A stretch of DNA of 64,000 bases, taken from the NCBI RefSeq assembly GCF_002135435.1, contig NZ_NEGK01000002.1:1-64000 (forward strand). The letters are read 5' to 3'. The position numbers were made by a program, and so were the translations under genes. Shown here piece after piece: positions 18,986 through 28,790 of the stretch (its first letter is position 1; every line of letters begins with the position of its first letter). The notes under the pieces were generated by a model. The model did not search any database. It was not told the origin of the DNA and saw only the letters and a program-made list of their open reading frames with translations. The DNA comes from Acinetobacter sp. ANC 3813 (GTDB taxonomy: Bacteria > Pseudomonadota > Gammaproteobacteria > Pseudomonadales > Moraxellaceae).

Positions 18986-21169
18986 ATGGCAACGAATCCT
19001 TATCAAAATTTTTATAGAAAATTCACCAAGAAAATTTTAGATAAAATTGTCAGCCCGCAAGTCTTGGGTGATACACAAGTTCTGGAAAACAAAATCAATA
19101 TTGATAATCCTGAACAATTTCCAGTGTGTTATGTCATTCAGGATGATTCGACTTCGAATCAGGTCCTGATTGATAATGAAACAGAAAAGCGCCAACTATC
19201 TTCAGCTTTCGCGCCTTTAAAATTGGACGAGTATGAAGAAAATGATTCATTTTTAACGCTGGAAGCCAGTAAAAAAAATGCATCTTCGTTTTATCCAGAT
19301 AAACTGATCCGCATGGTTGAGTACTTGTTAAAGCATCCTGAAAGCGATGTTTTGCTTGTGCCTGTAACGGTTCTTTGGGGGCGTTCGCCCGAAAATGAAG
19401 ACAGCTGGTATAAAGCGCTTATGGCAGATGCTTGGACTAAGCCAACGGGTATTAAGCAGGCGCTGAATATTACCTTATATGGCCGTGAGAACTATATAGA
19501 ATTCCATTCTCCTGTATCGCTGCGCGGTTTAATTCAAAAAGGTTTGGAAATTAGTCCAAACTTTTCGCCGGCACATTACGCCGTGACTGAATTAAATACG
19601 CTGTTTAATCAATACAAAGAAGCAATCTTAGGACCTGACTTATCAGACCGACGCAATGTTATAAATAAATTGATGATGACAGATGCGGTAAAAGAAGCCA
19701 TCTTGACCGAAAGCATCCATAAGAAAATCAGTGTGGTGCAAGCAGAAGGCTTAGCAAAAAAATATTTAGATGAAATTGTTTCTGACTATTCATATTCGAC
19801 CATCCGTTTTGCAGATATTGCACTCACCAAATTGTGGACTCAGCTCTACGACGGTATTGAAGTACATAATTTTGATATGGTGCGTGAGCTGTCTAAAGAC
19901 TATGAATTAGTCTATGCGCCGTGTCACCGCAGTCATATCGACTATTTGCTGCTGTCTTTTGTGATCCATAAGCGCGGTTTAATGGTACCGCATATTGCTG
20001 CAGGCATTAACTTAAACATGCCAGTTGTGGGCCAAATTATGCGCGGTGCTGGCGCTTACTTCATTCGCAGAAGCTTTAGCGGCAACGCACTGTATACCGC
20101 CGTATTTAAAGAATATGTACATAGCTTACTCAGCCGTAACACGCCTTTGGAATATTTCATTGAGGGTGGCCGATCTCGTACAGGCTTATTGCTTCCTGCG
20201 AAAAAGGGCATGCTGGCCATGACCATTCAAAGCCATTTACGCGGCAACAGTAAACCCATCGTTTTTATTCCAACTTACTTTGGTTATGAAAAATTGCTGG
20301 AAGGCTCTACATATATTAAAGAATTAGGCGGACAGAAAAAACAAGCCGAGTCTTTATTTGGGCTACTAAAATCAATTCAGAAAATTGAAAAAGTCTTTGG
20401 CAAGGTTCATGTGAATTTTGGCGAACCTGTGTTTTTAAATGACTTGCTGCAGCAAAACAATGCGCCAAAACATGTGGCTTTGGAAGAAGAATTGCCGGAT
20501 AGCGTAAAAGGCGTAGTCAATGCTGCCGCGGAAGATATTTTGGAAAATATCAATAAAGCCGTGGTAATTAACCCGGTTAGTTTAATTTCGCTAGTTTTAC
20601 TCAATGCACCAACACATTCATTAGCAGAGCACGATGTACTGCTTCGTTTAGAACAGTTCCGTCATTATTTAAAAGCCAACCGCTATGATGAGCGTATGCA
20701 AATCACGGAGCTTTCAAATCACGAAATTATTCAATATGCCATTCAGTTAAAGCAAATTGAATTAATTGAGCATGATAATGAACGCTGGGTAAAAGTATGT
20801 GATAAGCAAGATGCTTTATTAAAATACTTCAGCAACAATATTATGCATACCTTTGCACTGGCTGGCTTAACCGCACATATGCTAAAAGCGCTATCTGCAG
20901 ATCAGCAGTCGGTTGCTGTAGAAGAGTTGCTTAGCCACATTCATGCAGTCTATCCGGACCTTAAAAAGCAGTTCTTCTTAAAATGGGAAGCTGATGCTGT
21001 GCCAGCCCAAATTGCGCAAGTTTTGGCGTATTTTGAGACAGAGCGTTTAATTCAACAGTCAGAGAGTCATATTGAAATAAGCGCTTCGGATGAAGCACTG
21101 CGCTTCTTGTCTGCTTTTGCGCATTTATATGAAATGAATCTTCCGCAAGAAGAAATTCAAAAAACTTAA
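18986..21169 (+). CDS. plsB: glycerol-3-phosphate acyltransferase PlsB
   Basis: Catalyses the first step of phospholipid synthesis: acylation of sn-glycerol 3-phosphate at position 1, at the inner face of the inner membrane. It has 727 residues, somewhat shorter than the ~800 of enterobacterial PlsB. The catalytic HX4D motif is HRSHID (residues ~313-318), followed by the second block (GAYFIRRSF), the third (FIEGGRSRTG, near 392) and the fourth (IPTYFGYEKL), in the standard order of the family. It has its own terminator at 21222-21253 and no operon partner visible. Confidence 0.92.
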   Translation: MATNPYQNFYRKFTKKILDKIVSPQVLGDTQVLENKINIDNPEQFPVCYVIQDDSTSNQVLIDNETEKRQLSSAFAPLKLDEYEENDSFLTLEASKKNASSFYPDKLIRMVEYLLKHPESDVLLVPVTVLWGRSPENEDSWYKALMADAWTKPTGIKQALNITLYGRENYIEFHSPVSLRGLIQKGLEISPNFSPAHYAVTELNTLFNQYKEAILGPDLSDRRNVINKLMMTDAVKEAILTESIHKKISVVQAEGLAKKYLDEIVSDYSYSTIRFADIALTKLWTQLYDGIEVHNFDMVRELSKDYELVYAPCHRSHIDYLLLSFVIHKRGLMVPHIAAGINLNMPVVGQIMRGAGAYFIRRSFSGNALYTAVFKEYVHSLLSRNTPLEYFIEGGRSRTGLLLPAKKGMLAMTIQSHLRGNSKPIVFIPTYFGYEKLLEGSTYIKELGGQKKQAESLFGLLKSIQKIEKVFGKVHVNFGEPVFLNDLLQQNNAPKHVALEEELPDSVKGVVNAAAEDILENINKAVVINPVSLISLVLLNAPTHSLAEHDVLLRLEQFRHYLKANRYDERMQITELSNHEIIQYAIQLKQIELIEHDNERWVKVCDKQDALLKYFSNNIMHTFALAGLTAHMLKALSADQQSVAVEELLSHIHAVYPDLKKQFFLKWEADAVPAQIAQVLAYFETERLIQQSESHIEISASDEALRFLSAFAHLYEMNLPQEEIQKT

Positions 21170-21221
21170 GAGCAATGAGCGAGTGAACAGGCTTAAGTAG
21201 GCTATTAATTTAATGCTCCAT

Positions 21222-21253
21222 AAAAACCAAACTTTAAGCGTTTGGTTTTTTTT
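21222..21253 (+). terminator. terminator after plsB
   Basis: AAAAACCAAAC, a short loop and GTTTGGTTTTTTTT form a stem and a long T-run. Confidence 0.88.
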
Positions 21254-21588
21254 AATCATAGTGTGTTGTGCGGCAATAAAATGTTAAGCCATTGGATTAG
21301 GCCGCCATCAAGTAAATACTGCAAAAGCTAAAAATGGGCGAGTGGCCCAACGATTAACATTAAATGTCCAGCAAATGCAGACAAAAGTTATCAATTTAGT
21401 CAAATCCATCTATAATAATGCCCATCTTTAAAAATCAGCTTTCTGCAATTGAAAAATAGCCTTAGAAAGTTCAGATTTTTGCCATTTTATATTGTTCTTT
21501 AGTCAATTATTGTTCCGTGATCCGGCTAATTGATTCAAATTTTAAATTTTATGCGGTATGCAAACGTATAAAAAACTTAGGTGCCTGC
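21254..21588. other. intergenic region before the YcaO gene
   Basis: These 335 bases have no terminator, repeat or credible gene. The open frame that precedes the YcaO start (from a GTG at 21517) encodes no family-like sequence and is probably leader. The region presumably holds the promoter for the next gene, but I cannot point to it with confidence. Confidence 0.4.
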
Positions 21589-23793
21589 ATGGAAATCAAA
21601 GTCAATTATCTCGACAATCTTCGTCAAGAAGCGAAGTTTGATGACTTCTCGGTAATCGCCGATCAGCCCATCCGCTATAAGGGTGATGGTTCTGCGCCAG
21701 GCCCATTCGATTATTTTTTAGCATCCTCAGCGCTCTGCGCCGCGTACTTTGTAAAGGTGTACTGCTTAGCGCGCGATATTCCAACAGATAATATCCGACT
21801 ATCTCAAAATAATATTGTAGATCCCGAAAACCGCTATAAGCAGATCTTCAAAATTCAGGTAGAACTGCCAGCTGATATTTCAGAAAAAGACCGTCAAGGT
21901 ATTTTACGTTCGATTGACCGCTGTACTGTTAAAAAAGTGATTCAAACAGGCCCTGAGTTCATTATTGAAGAAGTTGAAAGCATTGATGCTGATGCACAAG
22001 CTTTGCTGATGCCAACGTTGACTTCTGAAAGCAGTACCTTTATTCCGGGTAAAGATCTGCCATTAGAAGAAACCATCGCCAATATGTCAGGCATTTTGGC
22101 TAATTTGGGCATGAAAATTGAAATTGCGTCATGGCGCAACATTGTTCCAAATGTTTGGTCATTGCATATCCGCGATGCTCAGTCACCAATGTGTTTTACC
22201 AATGGTAAAGGTTCTACCAAAGAAAGCGCTTTAGCTTCTGCCTTAGGTGAATTCATTGAACGTCTAAACTGTAACTTCTTCTACAATGACCAATTTTGGG
22301 GTGAAGAAATTGCCAACGCGGCATTTGTACACTATCCAGATGAAAAATGGTTCCAGCCGGGGCCAAATGGCGAGTTGCCAGTCGAGATTTTAGATGAATA
22401 TACGCGTGAAATTTATGACCCTGAAAATGAACTTTTAGGCACACATTTATACGATACCAACTCAGGCAATACTGCTCGTGGTATTTGCTCATTGCCATTT
22501 GTACGTCAATCAGATGGCGAAACGGTTTATTTCCCTTCAAATTTGATTGAAAACCTATACTTAAGCAATGGTATGAGTGCGGGTAATACTTTAGCAGAAG
22601 CGCAAGTACAATGCTTATCTGAAATTTTTGAGCGCGCGGTTAAGCGTGAAATTTTGGAAGGTGAAATCGTGCTTCCAGATGTTCCTGCAGAGGTATTAGC
22701 GCAGTACCCAAGCATTGTAGAAGGCATTAAGGGCTTAGAGGAACAAGGTTTTCCTGTTCTCGTTAAAGATGCTTCATTGGGCGGACAGTATCCAGTGATG
22801 TGTGTAACTTTAATGAACCCGCGTACTGGTGGTGTTTTTGCTTCTTTTGGCGCACATCCAAAATTAGAAGTTGCATTGGAGCGCAGTTTAACTGAGCTAT
22901 TGCAAGGCCGTAGTTTTGAAGGTTTAAATGATTTGCCTAAACCGACATTCAGCAGCAATGCAGTGACTGAGCCAAATAACTTTGTTGAGCACTTTATTGA
23001 TTCGAGCGGTTTAGTGTCTTGGAAATTCTTCAGCGCTAAGTCTGAATATGACTTTGTAGAATGGGACTTCACCAGCGAAGGCGAGCATGCCAATGCTGAA
23101 GAAGCTCAAACGATGTTTGAAATTCTGGAAGAAATGGGCAAAGAAGTCTATATGGCGGTTTATCAGCATCTTGGTGCTACAGCTTGCCGCATCTTAGTTC
23201 CTGATTATTCAGAAATTTATTTAGTTGAAGATTTAATTTTGGATAATACCAATAAAGCATTGGCGTTCCGTGAAGACATATTAAACCTTCATCGCTTAGA
23301 TGAAGAGCAGCTTGAAGCATTGGCTGAACGCTTAGAAGAAGTGGAATCGGATGATTACACTGAAATTACGACGCTCATTGGTATTGAATTTGATGACAAT
23401 ACCGTATGGGGTCAATTGACTATTCTGGAACTTAAACTTCAGATTTATATTGCTTTACAAGAGTTCGAAGAAGCAAAAGAATTGGTTGAGCAATATCTGC
23501 AATTTAATACCAATACGGTTGAACGCGGATTATTCTATCAATGCTTAGATGCAGTTCTAGAGGTAGAATTGGATGATGAGCTTGATTTAGATGATTATGA
23601 GTTTAATTTCCGCCGTATGTTTGGTGATGAGCGTATGGATGCGGTCATTGGTTCTATGGAAGGAAGCATACGATTCTATGGTTTAACAGAAACCAGTATG
23701 AAGCTTGAAGGTTTAGACCGTCATATACGCCTTATCGACAGCTATAAGAAATTGCATGCAGCGCGTGCACGAGCAGTAAATGTAACGCTTTAA
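21589..23793 (+). CDS. ycaO: OsmC-YcaO fusion protein
   Basis: A 734-residue protein. Residues 1-~135 form an OsmC-like domain (GDGSAPGPFDYFLASSALCA, with the redox-type Cys region and RCTVKKVI). Residues ~180-~580 form a YcaO ATP-binding cyclodehydratase-like domain (GKGSTKESALASALGEFIER, then SNGMSAGNTLAEAQVQCLSEIFERAVKR shortened here to its core SAGNTLAEAQ). The last ~150 residues are acidic and helical. YcaO proteins use ATP to activate backbone amides; the E. coli member was linked to ribosomal protein S12 methylthiolation by RimO. The start at 21589 has AGGTG upstream and begins MEIKVNYLDN. It is monocistronic. Confidence 0.85.
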   Translation: MEIKVNYLDNLRQEAKFDDFSVIADQPIRYKGDGSAPGPFDYFLASSALCAAYFVKVYCLARDIPTDNIRLSQNNIVDPENRYKQIFKIQVELPADISEKDRQGILRSIDRCTVKKVIQTGPEFIIEEVESIDADAQALLMPTLTSESSTFIPGKDLPLEETIANMSGILANLGMKIEIASWRNIVPNVWSLHIRDAQSPMCFTNGKGSTKESALASALGEFIERLNCNFFYNDQFWGEEIANAAFVHYPDEKWFQPGPNGELPVEILDEYTREIYDPENELLGTHLYDTNSGNTARGICSLPFVRQSDGETVYFPSNLIENLYLSNGMSAGNTLAEAQVQCLSEIFERAVKREILEGEIVLPDVPAEVLAQYPSIVEGIKGLEEQGFPVLVKDASLGGQYPVMCVTLMNPRTGGVFASFGAHPKLEVALERSLTELLQGRSFEGLNDLPKPTFSSNAVTEPNNFVEHFIDSSGLVSWKFFSAKSEYDFVEWDFTSEGEHANAEEAQTMFEILEEMGKEVYMAVYQHLGATACRILVPDYSEIYLVEDLILDNTNKALAFREDILNLHRLDEEQLEALAERLEEVESDDYTEITTLIGIEFDDNTVWGQLTILELKLQIYIALQEFEEAKELVEQYLQFNTNTVERGLFYQCLDAVLEVELDDELDLDDYEFNFRRMFGDERMDAVIGSMEGSIRFYGLTETSMKLEGLDRHIRLIDSYKKLHAARARAVNVTL

Positions 23794-23826
23794 TGAATAC
23801 ATTTTGATGGATTCTTAACACGTTTC

Positions 23827-23862
23827 AAAAAAGGCTTTTCTATTTAGAAAAGCCTTTTTTAT
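23827..23862. terminator. bidirectional terminator
   Basis: AAAAAGGCTTTTC, a short ATTTA-type loop and GAAAAGCCTTTTTT form a long stem with A- and T-runs on both sides. It lies between the convergent YcaO and DUF1826 genes and can serve both. Confidence 0.88.
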
Positions 23863-23890
23863 TGTTTACGGTTCTGATCAATACTGCGTG

Positions 23891-24586
23891 CTAGCAAATT
23901 AACAGCAGCCGATATTCATTGTTTTCTACAGGTGCTCTGTGTACGCAAGGTAAAACAGACTGTTCAGGATGATCAACCGCTAAACGCCATAAATGACCAA
24001 CGCCTAAATTCACAGGTTGTGCATTCGCTATAGGTTGATAATGCAGATCAAAATAATATTCTTCTAGAAAACTTTCAAAATCAGCTTCAGTTCCCTCATG
24101 CAGTTCTAGAAGCTGTTGTCTAATTTCAGGAATTAAAATTTTTTGCTGAACTTGGTCATTGGGCAAAATATCACTTGCAGCGCCGTAATAGGTGCATAAA
24201 AAAGTATCTGTACCAATGGGTGAACGGTCAACATGAAAGGAATAGACATCTGTGGAAATAAAATCCAGTTCGTCATCCCGTTCATAACTTTTAAGCAAAT
24301 TGAGGGAAGGAGAAGCGCCAAAGTCTGCAAGTAATTGCATATCTCTTATGATGGTCTCTCTGGCTAGAGAGCCATCATCTGATAGCTGAAGCGCTAAAAG
24401 ATCATCAATTGAAATTTCTGTAATATTTTCTTTTAATTCGAGTTTATTTACGATTTCTTGAAAGTCGCCCAATAAATTTCTATGCCAGCACAGGGCATTC
24501 ATTTCACCCTGAAAAAGTGAATGGATCAGTTCTGAAAAGCTAGCAACCACACCAATTTGGCTGTTGTTGGAAAAAGCATTGAGCAT
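23891..24586 (-). CDS. DUF1826-family protein
   Basis: A 231-residue soluble protein of unknown function. The central part FHVDRSPIGTDTFLCTYYG and the C-terminal HRAPVENNEYRLLLIC match my memory of the DUF1826 family, in which His and Asp residues at these places suggest a cupin or dioxygenase-like metal fold; that fold is an inference. No signal peptide is seen. It is convergent with the YcaO gene and shares its terminator. The start at 24586 lacks a strong ribosome site, so a later Met is possible. Confidence 0.6.
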   Translation of the reverse strand: MLNAFSNNSQIGVVASFSELIHSLFQGEMNALCWHRNLLGDFQEIVNKLELKENITEISIDDLLALQLSDDGSLARETIIRDMQLLADFGASPSLNLLKSYERDDELDFISTDVYSFHVDRSPIGTDTFLCTYYGAASDILPNDQVQQKILIPEIRQQLLELHEGTEADFESFLEEYYFDLHYQPIANAQPVNLGVGHLWRLAVDHPEQSVLPCVHRAPVENNEYRLLLIC

Positions 24587-24867
24587 AGATGAATTAAATA
24601 AATCAAAAACTATGAAGCATCATACACGCAGCTTGATAGAAATACAGGTTGTATTGTATGAAGCAACAGAGATTGAATTTTGAATTCAGTGTAACTTGAA
24701 AAAATGCTGATCTAAAATTGATTATTCACTTTATGATATCTGTATATAAGTTGTTAAATGCGTATTTTGCAACCATGAATTCAGTTATAAATATAATGAA
24801 AATAAAAAATTAAGTATGACGTAATAGAAAGATATGAATCAATCACTTAATGATATTAGGAGTTGAT

Positions 24868-26007
24868 ATGAATACTTTTGTAAGCAATGAGGACGGTCAT
24901 TTAAGAGCTATTGTTAAGAATTTATTGGATCAGGCAGATATCGTGATTAATGGGGATCGGCCGCATGATATCAAAGTCCATCATCCTCAGCTTTATAGCA
25001 GAATCATGCAGGAAGGCTCCCTAGGATTAGGCGAAAGCTATATGGACGGCTGGTGGGATTGTGAAAGATTAGATATTTTTTTTTATAAAATACTTCGTGC
25101 GCAACTCGATAAAAAATTGCCAAATAATTTAAAAAATATCATTCGGATTGCAATTGCTCGTTTTAGGAATTTTCAATCTAAAAAAAGAGCATGGATGGTT
25201 GGTGAAGAGCATTATGATTTGGGAAATGATTTATTTTCTTTAATGCTTGATCCCTATATGCAATATTCCTGTGGGTATTGGAAAGACGCAGATCATTTAG
25301 AACAGGCGCAAGAACATAAACTCGATTTGATTTGCCGTAAATTAGATCTGAAACCTAGAATGAAAGTGCTTGATATTGGCTGCGGTTGGGGTGGCCTTGC
25401 TGAATATGCCGCCAAAAACTATCAAGTTTCTGTTACAGGCATAACGATTTCAAAAGAACAGCAAAAGCTGGCACAAGAGCGCTGTAAATCATTAGACGTA
25501 AAAATACTGCTGACGGATTATCGTGATATTGATGATGAGTTTGACCGTGTAGTTTCTATTGGAATGTTTGAACATGTCGGTCCAAAAAATTATGAAACCT
25601 ATTTTAAAGTGGTTAGAAGGAATCTCCATTCAGACGGATTATTTTTGCTGCATACAATTGGTTCTAATTCTACGATGCTGAACGCTGACGCTTGGACCAG
25701 CAAGTATATTTTTCCTAATGGCTGCTTACCATCCGTAGAGAACATTGCGCATCATAGCAGCGGCAAATTCATCATGGAAGATTGGCATAATTTTGGCGCT
25801 GACTATGATTTAACATTATCTGCATGGCATGAGCGGTTTATTCAGATATGGCCTCAAATAGAAGCAAATTATAGTCAGCGTTTTAAACGCATGTTCAGCT
25901 ATTATCTAAACGCCTGTGCAGGCGCTTTCCGTGCGAGGGATTTGCAATTATGGCAAATTGTACTCACCCCAGAAGGCCGGGATGGCGGCATATCTGTTCC
26001 AAGATAG
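24868..26007 (+). CDS. cfa: cyclopropane-fatty-acyl-phospholipid synthase Cfa
   Basis: Transfers a methylene group from S-adenosylmethionine to double bonds of membrane phospholipid acyl chains, usually late in growth or under stress. It has 379 residues from the Met at 24868, which has TAGGAG upstream. The N-terminal domain contains GESYMDGWWDCERLD; the methyltransferase domain has the SAM motif LDIGCGWGGLAEYAA near residue 170, and the later SIGMFEHVG with the active-site Glu. It stands alone with no visible operon partner. Confidence 0.93.
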   Translation: MNTFVSNEDGHLRAIVKNLLDQADIVINGDRPHDIKVHHPQLYSRIMQEGSLGLGESYMDGWWDCERLDIFFYKILRAQLDKKLPNNLKNIIRIAIARFRNFQSKKRAWMVGEEHYDLGNDLFSLMLDPYMQYSCGYWKDADHLEQAQEHKLDLICRKLDLKPRMKVLDIGCGWGGLAEYAAKNYQVSVTGITISKEQQKLAQERCKSLDVKILLTDYRDIDDEFDRVVSIGMFEHVGPKNYETYFKVVRRNLHSDGLFLLHTIGSNSTMLNADAWTSKYIFPNGCLPSVENIAHHSSGKFIMEDWHNFGADYDLTLSAWHERFIQIWPQIEANYSQRFKRMFSYYLNACAGAFRARDLQLWQIVLTPEGRDGGISVPR

Positions 26008-26048
26008 ATCATTCAAAGTAAGTAGATAAAGGTTCAGCCTTGACCTGA

Positions 26049-26429
<381 letters not shown>

Positions 26430-26435
26430 TTTTAC

Positions 26436-26470
26436 GCAATCCTAGTTCTTAAGAAAAGAACTAGGATTGC
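26436..26470. terminator. perfect 15-bp hairpin after the RND remnant
   Basis: GCAATCCTAGTTCTT and its exact complement flank a five-base loop. The T-run is missing, so it may be an old terminator of the lost pump gene or another structured element. Confidence 0.55.
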
Positions 26471-26613
26471 CATTTGTCAGGGAAGAGCTCTAAAATTACA
26501 CTAAGATATGCAGATATGGCTTCCGATACAGCGTGGTTTTGAGAATCCAATTTAAAATGGGCAGGCTGATTTGCTTCGTGTACAGTATTTGATACGAATA
26601 TTAAATCTTCCAT
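26461..26613 (-). CDS. possible 50-residue protein of unknown function
   Basis: An open frame from ATG at 26613 to a TAG inside the hairpin, encoding an acidic peptide that begins MEDLIFVSNTVHEANQ and ends in LFPDKWQS. AAGGCG lies about 11 bases upstream, too far for a good ribosome site. The amino-acid composition is plausible for a folded peptide, but I recognise no family. It may also be a gene fragment, since its neighbour is also a remnant. Confidence 0.3.
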   Translation of the reverse strand: MEDLIFVSNTVHEANQPAHFKLDSQNHAVSEAISAYLSVILELFPDKWQS

Positions 26614-26681
26614 AATTTATGACGCCTTATTGATTACGCCGTGCTGATGCCGTCATACTTTTAGTTTTTTCTAAAGGTGTA

Positions 26682-26714
26682 TAAAAAACTAGCCTACTGG
26701 CCTCAGTAGGCTAG
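26682..26714 (-). terminator. terminator of the itaconate-type operon
   Basis: On the minus strand CTAGCCTACT, a six-base loop and AGTAGGCTAG are followed by TTTTTT, directly after the CoA-transferase stop at 26723. Confidence 0.9.
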
Positions 26715-26722
26715 ATAAACTG

Positions 26723-27913
26723 TTAAATAATGCCGTCTTCCGCTAATTTTTGAATAGCTTCAGTACTGTAATTTAATTCACCTAAAATGCTCTGTGTATG
26801 CTGTCCTAAGCTAGGAACAGCTTGAATTGCATAGTCATCTGCATGAGTTAAACCTACAGGTTTTAAAGTTGGAATTTTTCCAACAGGGGAATCTACTTCA
26901 ATCCAGCGCTGTCGTGCTTTTAGCTGAGGGTGCTGCCACAAATCTTGAACATCATTCACACGTGCATTGGCAATTTTTGCATTTTCAAGACGTTGGCAAA
27001 TTTCGGATTGAGTCCATAACTCAAATTTCTGTTCAATTATATTTTGAAGCTTGTTTCTATTTTGAGAACGCATGCTGTTGTTGCTAAAGCAAGGATCTTG
27101 ATAAAGTTCAGGTTGTTTTAAAACAATTTCACAAAATGCCTGCCATTCACGGTCGTTTTGTACGCCAAGAATCACCTGCTTTTGATCGCCTGTAGGAAAT
27201 GGCCCATAAGGATAAATGGTAGCATGGGCAGCGCCTGTTCTGGGGGGAGATGATTCACCATTTAGGGTGTAGTAGAGCGGATAACCCATCCATTCCGCCA
27301 TGCTCTCAAGCATAGATACATCAATGCGTTTGCCTTTGCCCGTTATGCCACGTTCAATGAGTGCCGCTAAAATGTTGCTGTAGGCGTACATACCCGCGGA
27401 AATATCTGCAATAGAACAGCCTGCTTTCACACTCTGCTCATCTGTGCCTGTAATAGACAGAAAGCCAGATTCACTCTGAATCAGTAAATCGTAAGCCTTT
27501 TTATCACGATAAGGTCCCGGATGCTCTGCATCATCACCATAACCAGAAATATCACAGACAATAATTCGCGGGTTAATTTCAGCAAGTTCTTCGTATGAAA
27601 AACCTAAACGTGATGCCGCACCAGGCGCTAAGTTTTGCACGAGTACATCCGCTTTCAGCAAAAGTTCTCTGACGATCGCTTTAGCATGATCAGTTTTTAA
27701 ATTTAAGGTTAAACTTTCTTTGGAACGGTTGGTCCATACAAAATGCGATGACATGCCATCAACACGTTCATCATAATTCCTTGCAAAATCACCAATTTCT
27801 GGACGTTCAATTTTAATAACACGAGCGCCTAAATCGGCCAATTGCCGTGTGCAAAATGGTGCAGCGATAGCATGCTCTAAAGAGATTACCGTAATTCCAT
27901 CTAATGCTGGCAT
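26723..27913 (-). CDS. CaiB/BaiF (family III) CoA-transferase, probably itaconate-active
   Basis: Moves CoA between a donor thioester and a free acid. It has 396 residues and the family III form: N-terminal LADLGARVIKIERPEIGDFAR shortened to its core GARVIKIERPEIGD near residues 29-42, the catalytic-Asp region SISGYGDD or CDISGY near 135-170, and the C-terminal LGQHTQSILGELNYS. Its place beside a hotdog hydratase and a CitE-type lyase fits succinyl-CoA:itaconate CoA-transferase (Ict), as recalled from Pseudomonas. Mesaconate or citramalate as substrate is possible. The start has GAGGTTTAAAA upstream, overlapping the end of the preceding hydratase gene. Last gene of the operon. Confidence 0.75.
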   Translation of the reverse strand: MPALDGITVISLEHAIAAPFCTRQLADLGARVIKIERPEIGDFARNYDERVDGMSSHFVWTNRSKESLTLNLKTDHAKAIVRELLLKADVLVQNLAPGAASRLGFSYEELAEINPRIIVCDISGYGDDAEHPGPYRDKKAYDLLIQSESGFLSITGTDEQSVKAGCSIADISAGMYAYSNILAALIERGITGKGKRIDVSMLESMAEWMGYPLYYTLNGESSPPRTGAAHATIYPYGPFPTGDQKQVILGVQNDREWQAFCEIVLKQPELYQDPCFSNNSMRSQNRNKLQNIIEQKFELWTQSEICQRLENAKIANARVNDVQDLWQHPQLKARQRWIEVDSPVGKIPTLKPVGLTHADDYAIQAVPSLGQHTQSILGELNYSTEAIQKLAEDGII

Positions 27914-27915
27914 TT

Positions 27916-28758
27916 TTAAACCTCAGTAAATTCTACTTTGCCCTTCATCGCAATTTGCCCATCAGATTTTTCAATCCATAATTCAGCTTGGTCAGTTTGA
28001 ACATCACCGCAGATAAAAAAATCATTGAAATCAAATACAGGATTCACCGCACGAAATTCAAAGCGGGACACTTTTTTATTCGGAGTCTCTTGCTGAAATG
28101 AATGTAAAAGCAGTGTTGCCAGTAAAGGGCCATGTACTACAAGCCCTGGATAGCCTTCTGCTTCCATAGCGTATGGTCGGTCATAATGAATTTTATGACC
28201 ATTAAACGTCAGTGCAGAATAGCGGAATAAGGTCACCGTATTCACTGGAAACGATTTTTTATAGCTGAAGGGCTTTTCATCATGAAGAATAGGTGTTAAA
28301 GGTTGACTGATTGAAGGCTGATTTGAGACATCGCGGTAGACAATATCTTGTTCTTCAATAATGGCGGGAGAGTGATCTGCATAAATGCTATGTTTGACGG
28401 TCACAAAATACATATTGCCGCTTTTGCCCGCTTTGAATTGAATATTAATGATTTCAGATTCTCTGCGGATGTTCTGGTTCAATAGAACGGGTGCTATAAA
28501 CTCAATCCGGCTGCCGGCCCACATGCGCTTAGGATAGGGAATAGGCGGCAAAAATGCGCCTTTTTGAGGATGTCCATCTTCTGCAAGATTCTCCCCATTT
28601 ACGATAGGCAGGAAATAAAACCATTGATACAAATGAGGGAGTTTATTGTTTTTGATGTCCGGCTGATTTAGCAAAGCCTGCATCATCGATACAGATCGCG
28701 GATGCGTATAGTCCGTCAAAACTTCTTTTTTACCAATCCAAGCGTCAAAATTTTCCAT
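27916..28758 (-). CDS. hotdog hydratase, itaconyl/mesaconyl-CoA hydratase-like
   Basis: A 280-residue double-hotdog protein with an N-terminal FAS1-like dehydratase region (LPHLYQWFYFLP, PIPYPKRMWAGSRIEF) and a C-terminal MaoC-like region (LTFNGHKIHYDRPYA, YPGLVVHGPLLATLLL). The motif with D/H in GHKIHYD matches the active site of mesaconyl-C4-CoA hydratase and itaconyl-CoA hydratase (Ich). It would hydrate itaconyl-CoA or mesaconyl-C4-CoA to (S)-citramalyl-CoA. The next gene upstream encodes the lyase that splits that product. The start has GAGG about 8 bases before it. Confidence 0.75.
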   Translation of the reverse strand: MENFDAWIGKKEVLTDYTHPRSVSMMQALLNQPDIKNNKLPHLYQWFYFLPIVNGENLAEDGHPQKGAFLPPIPYPKRMWAGSRIEFIAPVLLNQNIRRESEIINIQFKAGKSGNMYFVTVKHSIYADHSPAIIEEQDIVYRDVSNQPSISQPLTPILHDEKPFSYKKSFPVNTVTLFRYSALTFNGHKIHYDRPYAMEAEGYPGLVVHGPLLATLLLHSFQQETPNKKVSRFEFRAVNPVFDFNDFFICGDVQTDQAELWIEKSDGQIAMKGKVEFTEV

Positions 28759-28790
28759 ATTTATAACCTCTAATTTCCCTTACTTATTAT

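Noticed and set aside
22527..23093. 188-residue frame antisense to the YcaO gene
   Set aside because: A shadow of the coding strand; Ser/Lys/Thr-rich composition and full overlap with a conserved gene.
21589..23793. RiPP (azole peptide) biosynthesis cluster suggested by YcaO
   Set aside because: No precursor peptide, dehydrogenase or transporter genes flank it, and the OsmC fusion and acidic tail are those of the stand-alone type.
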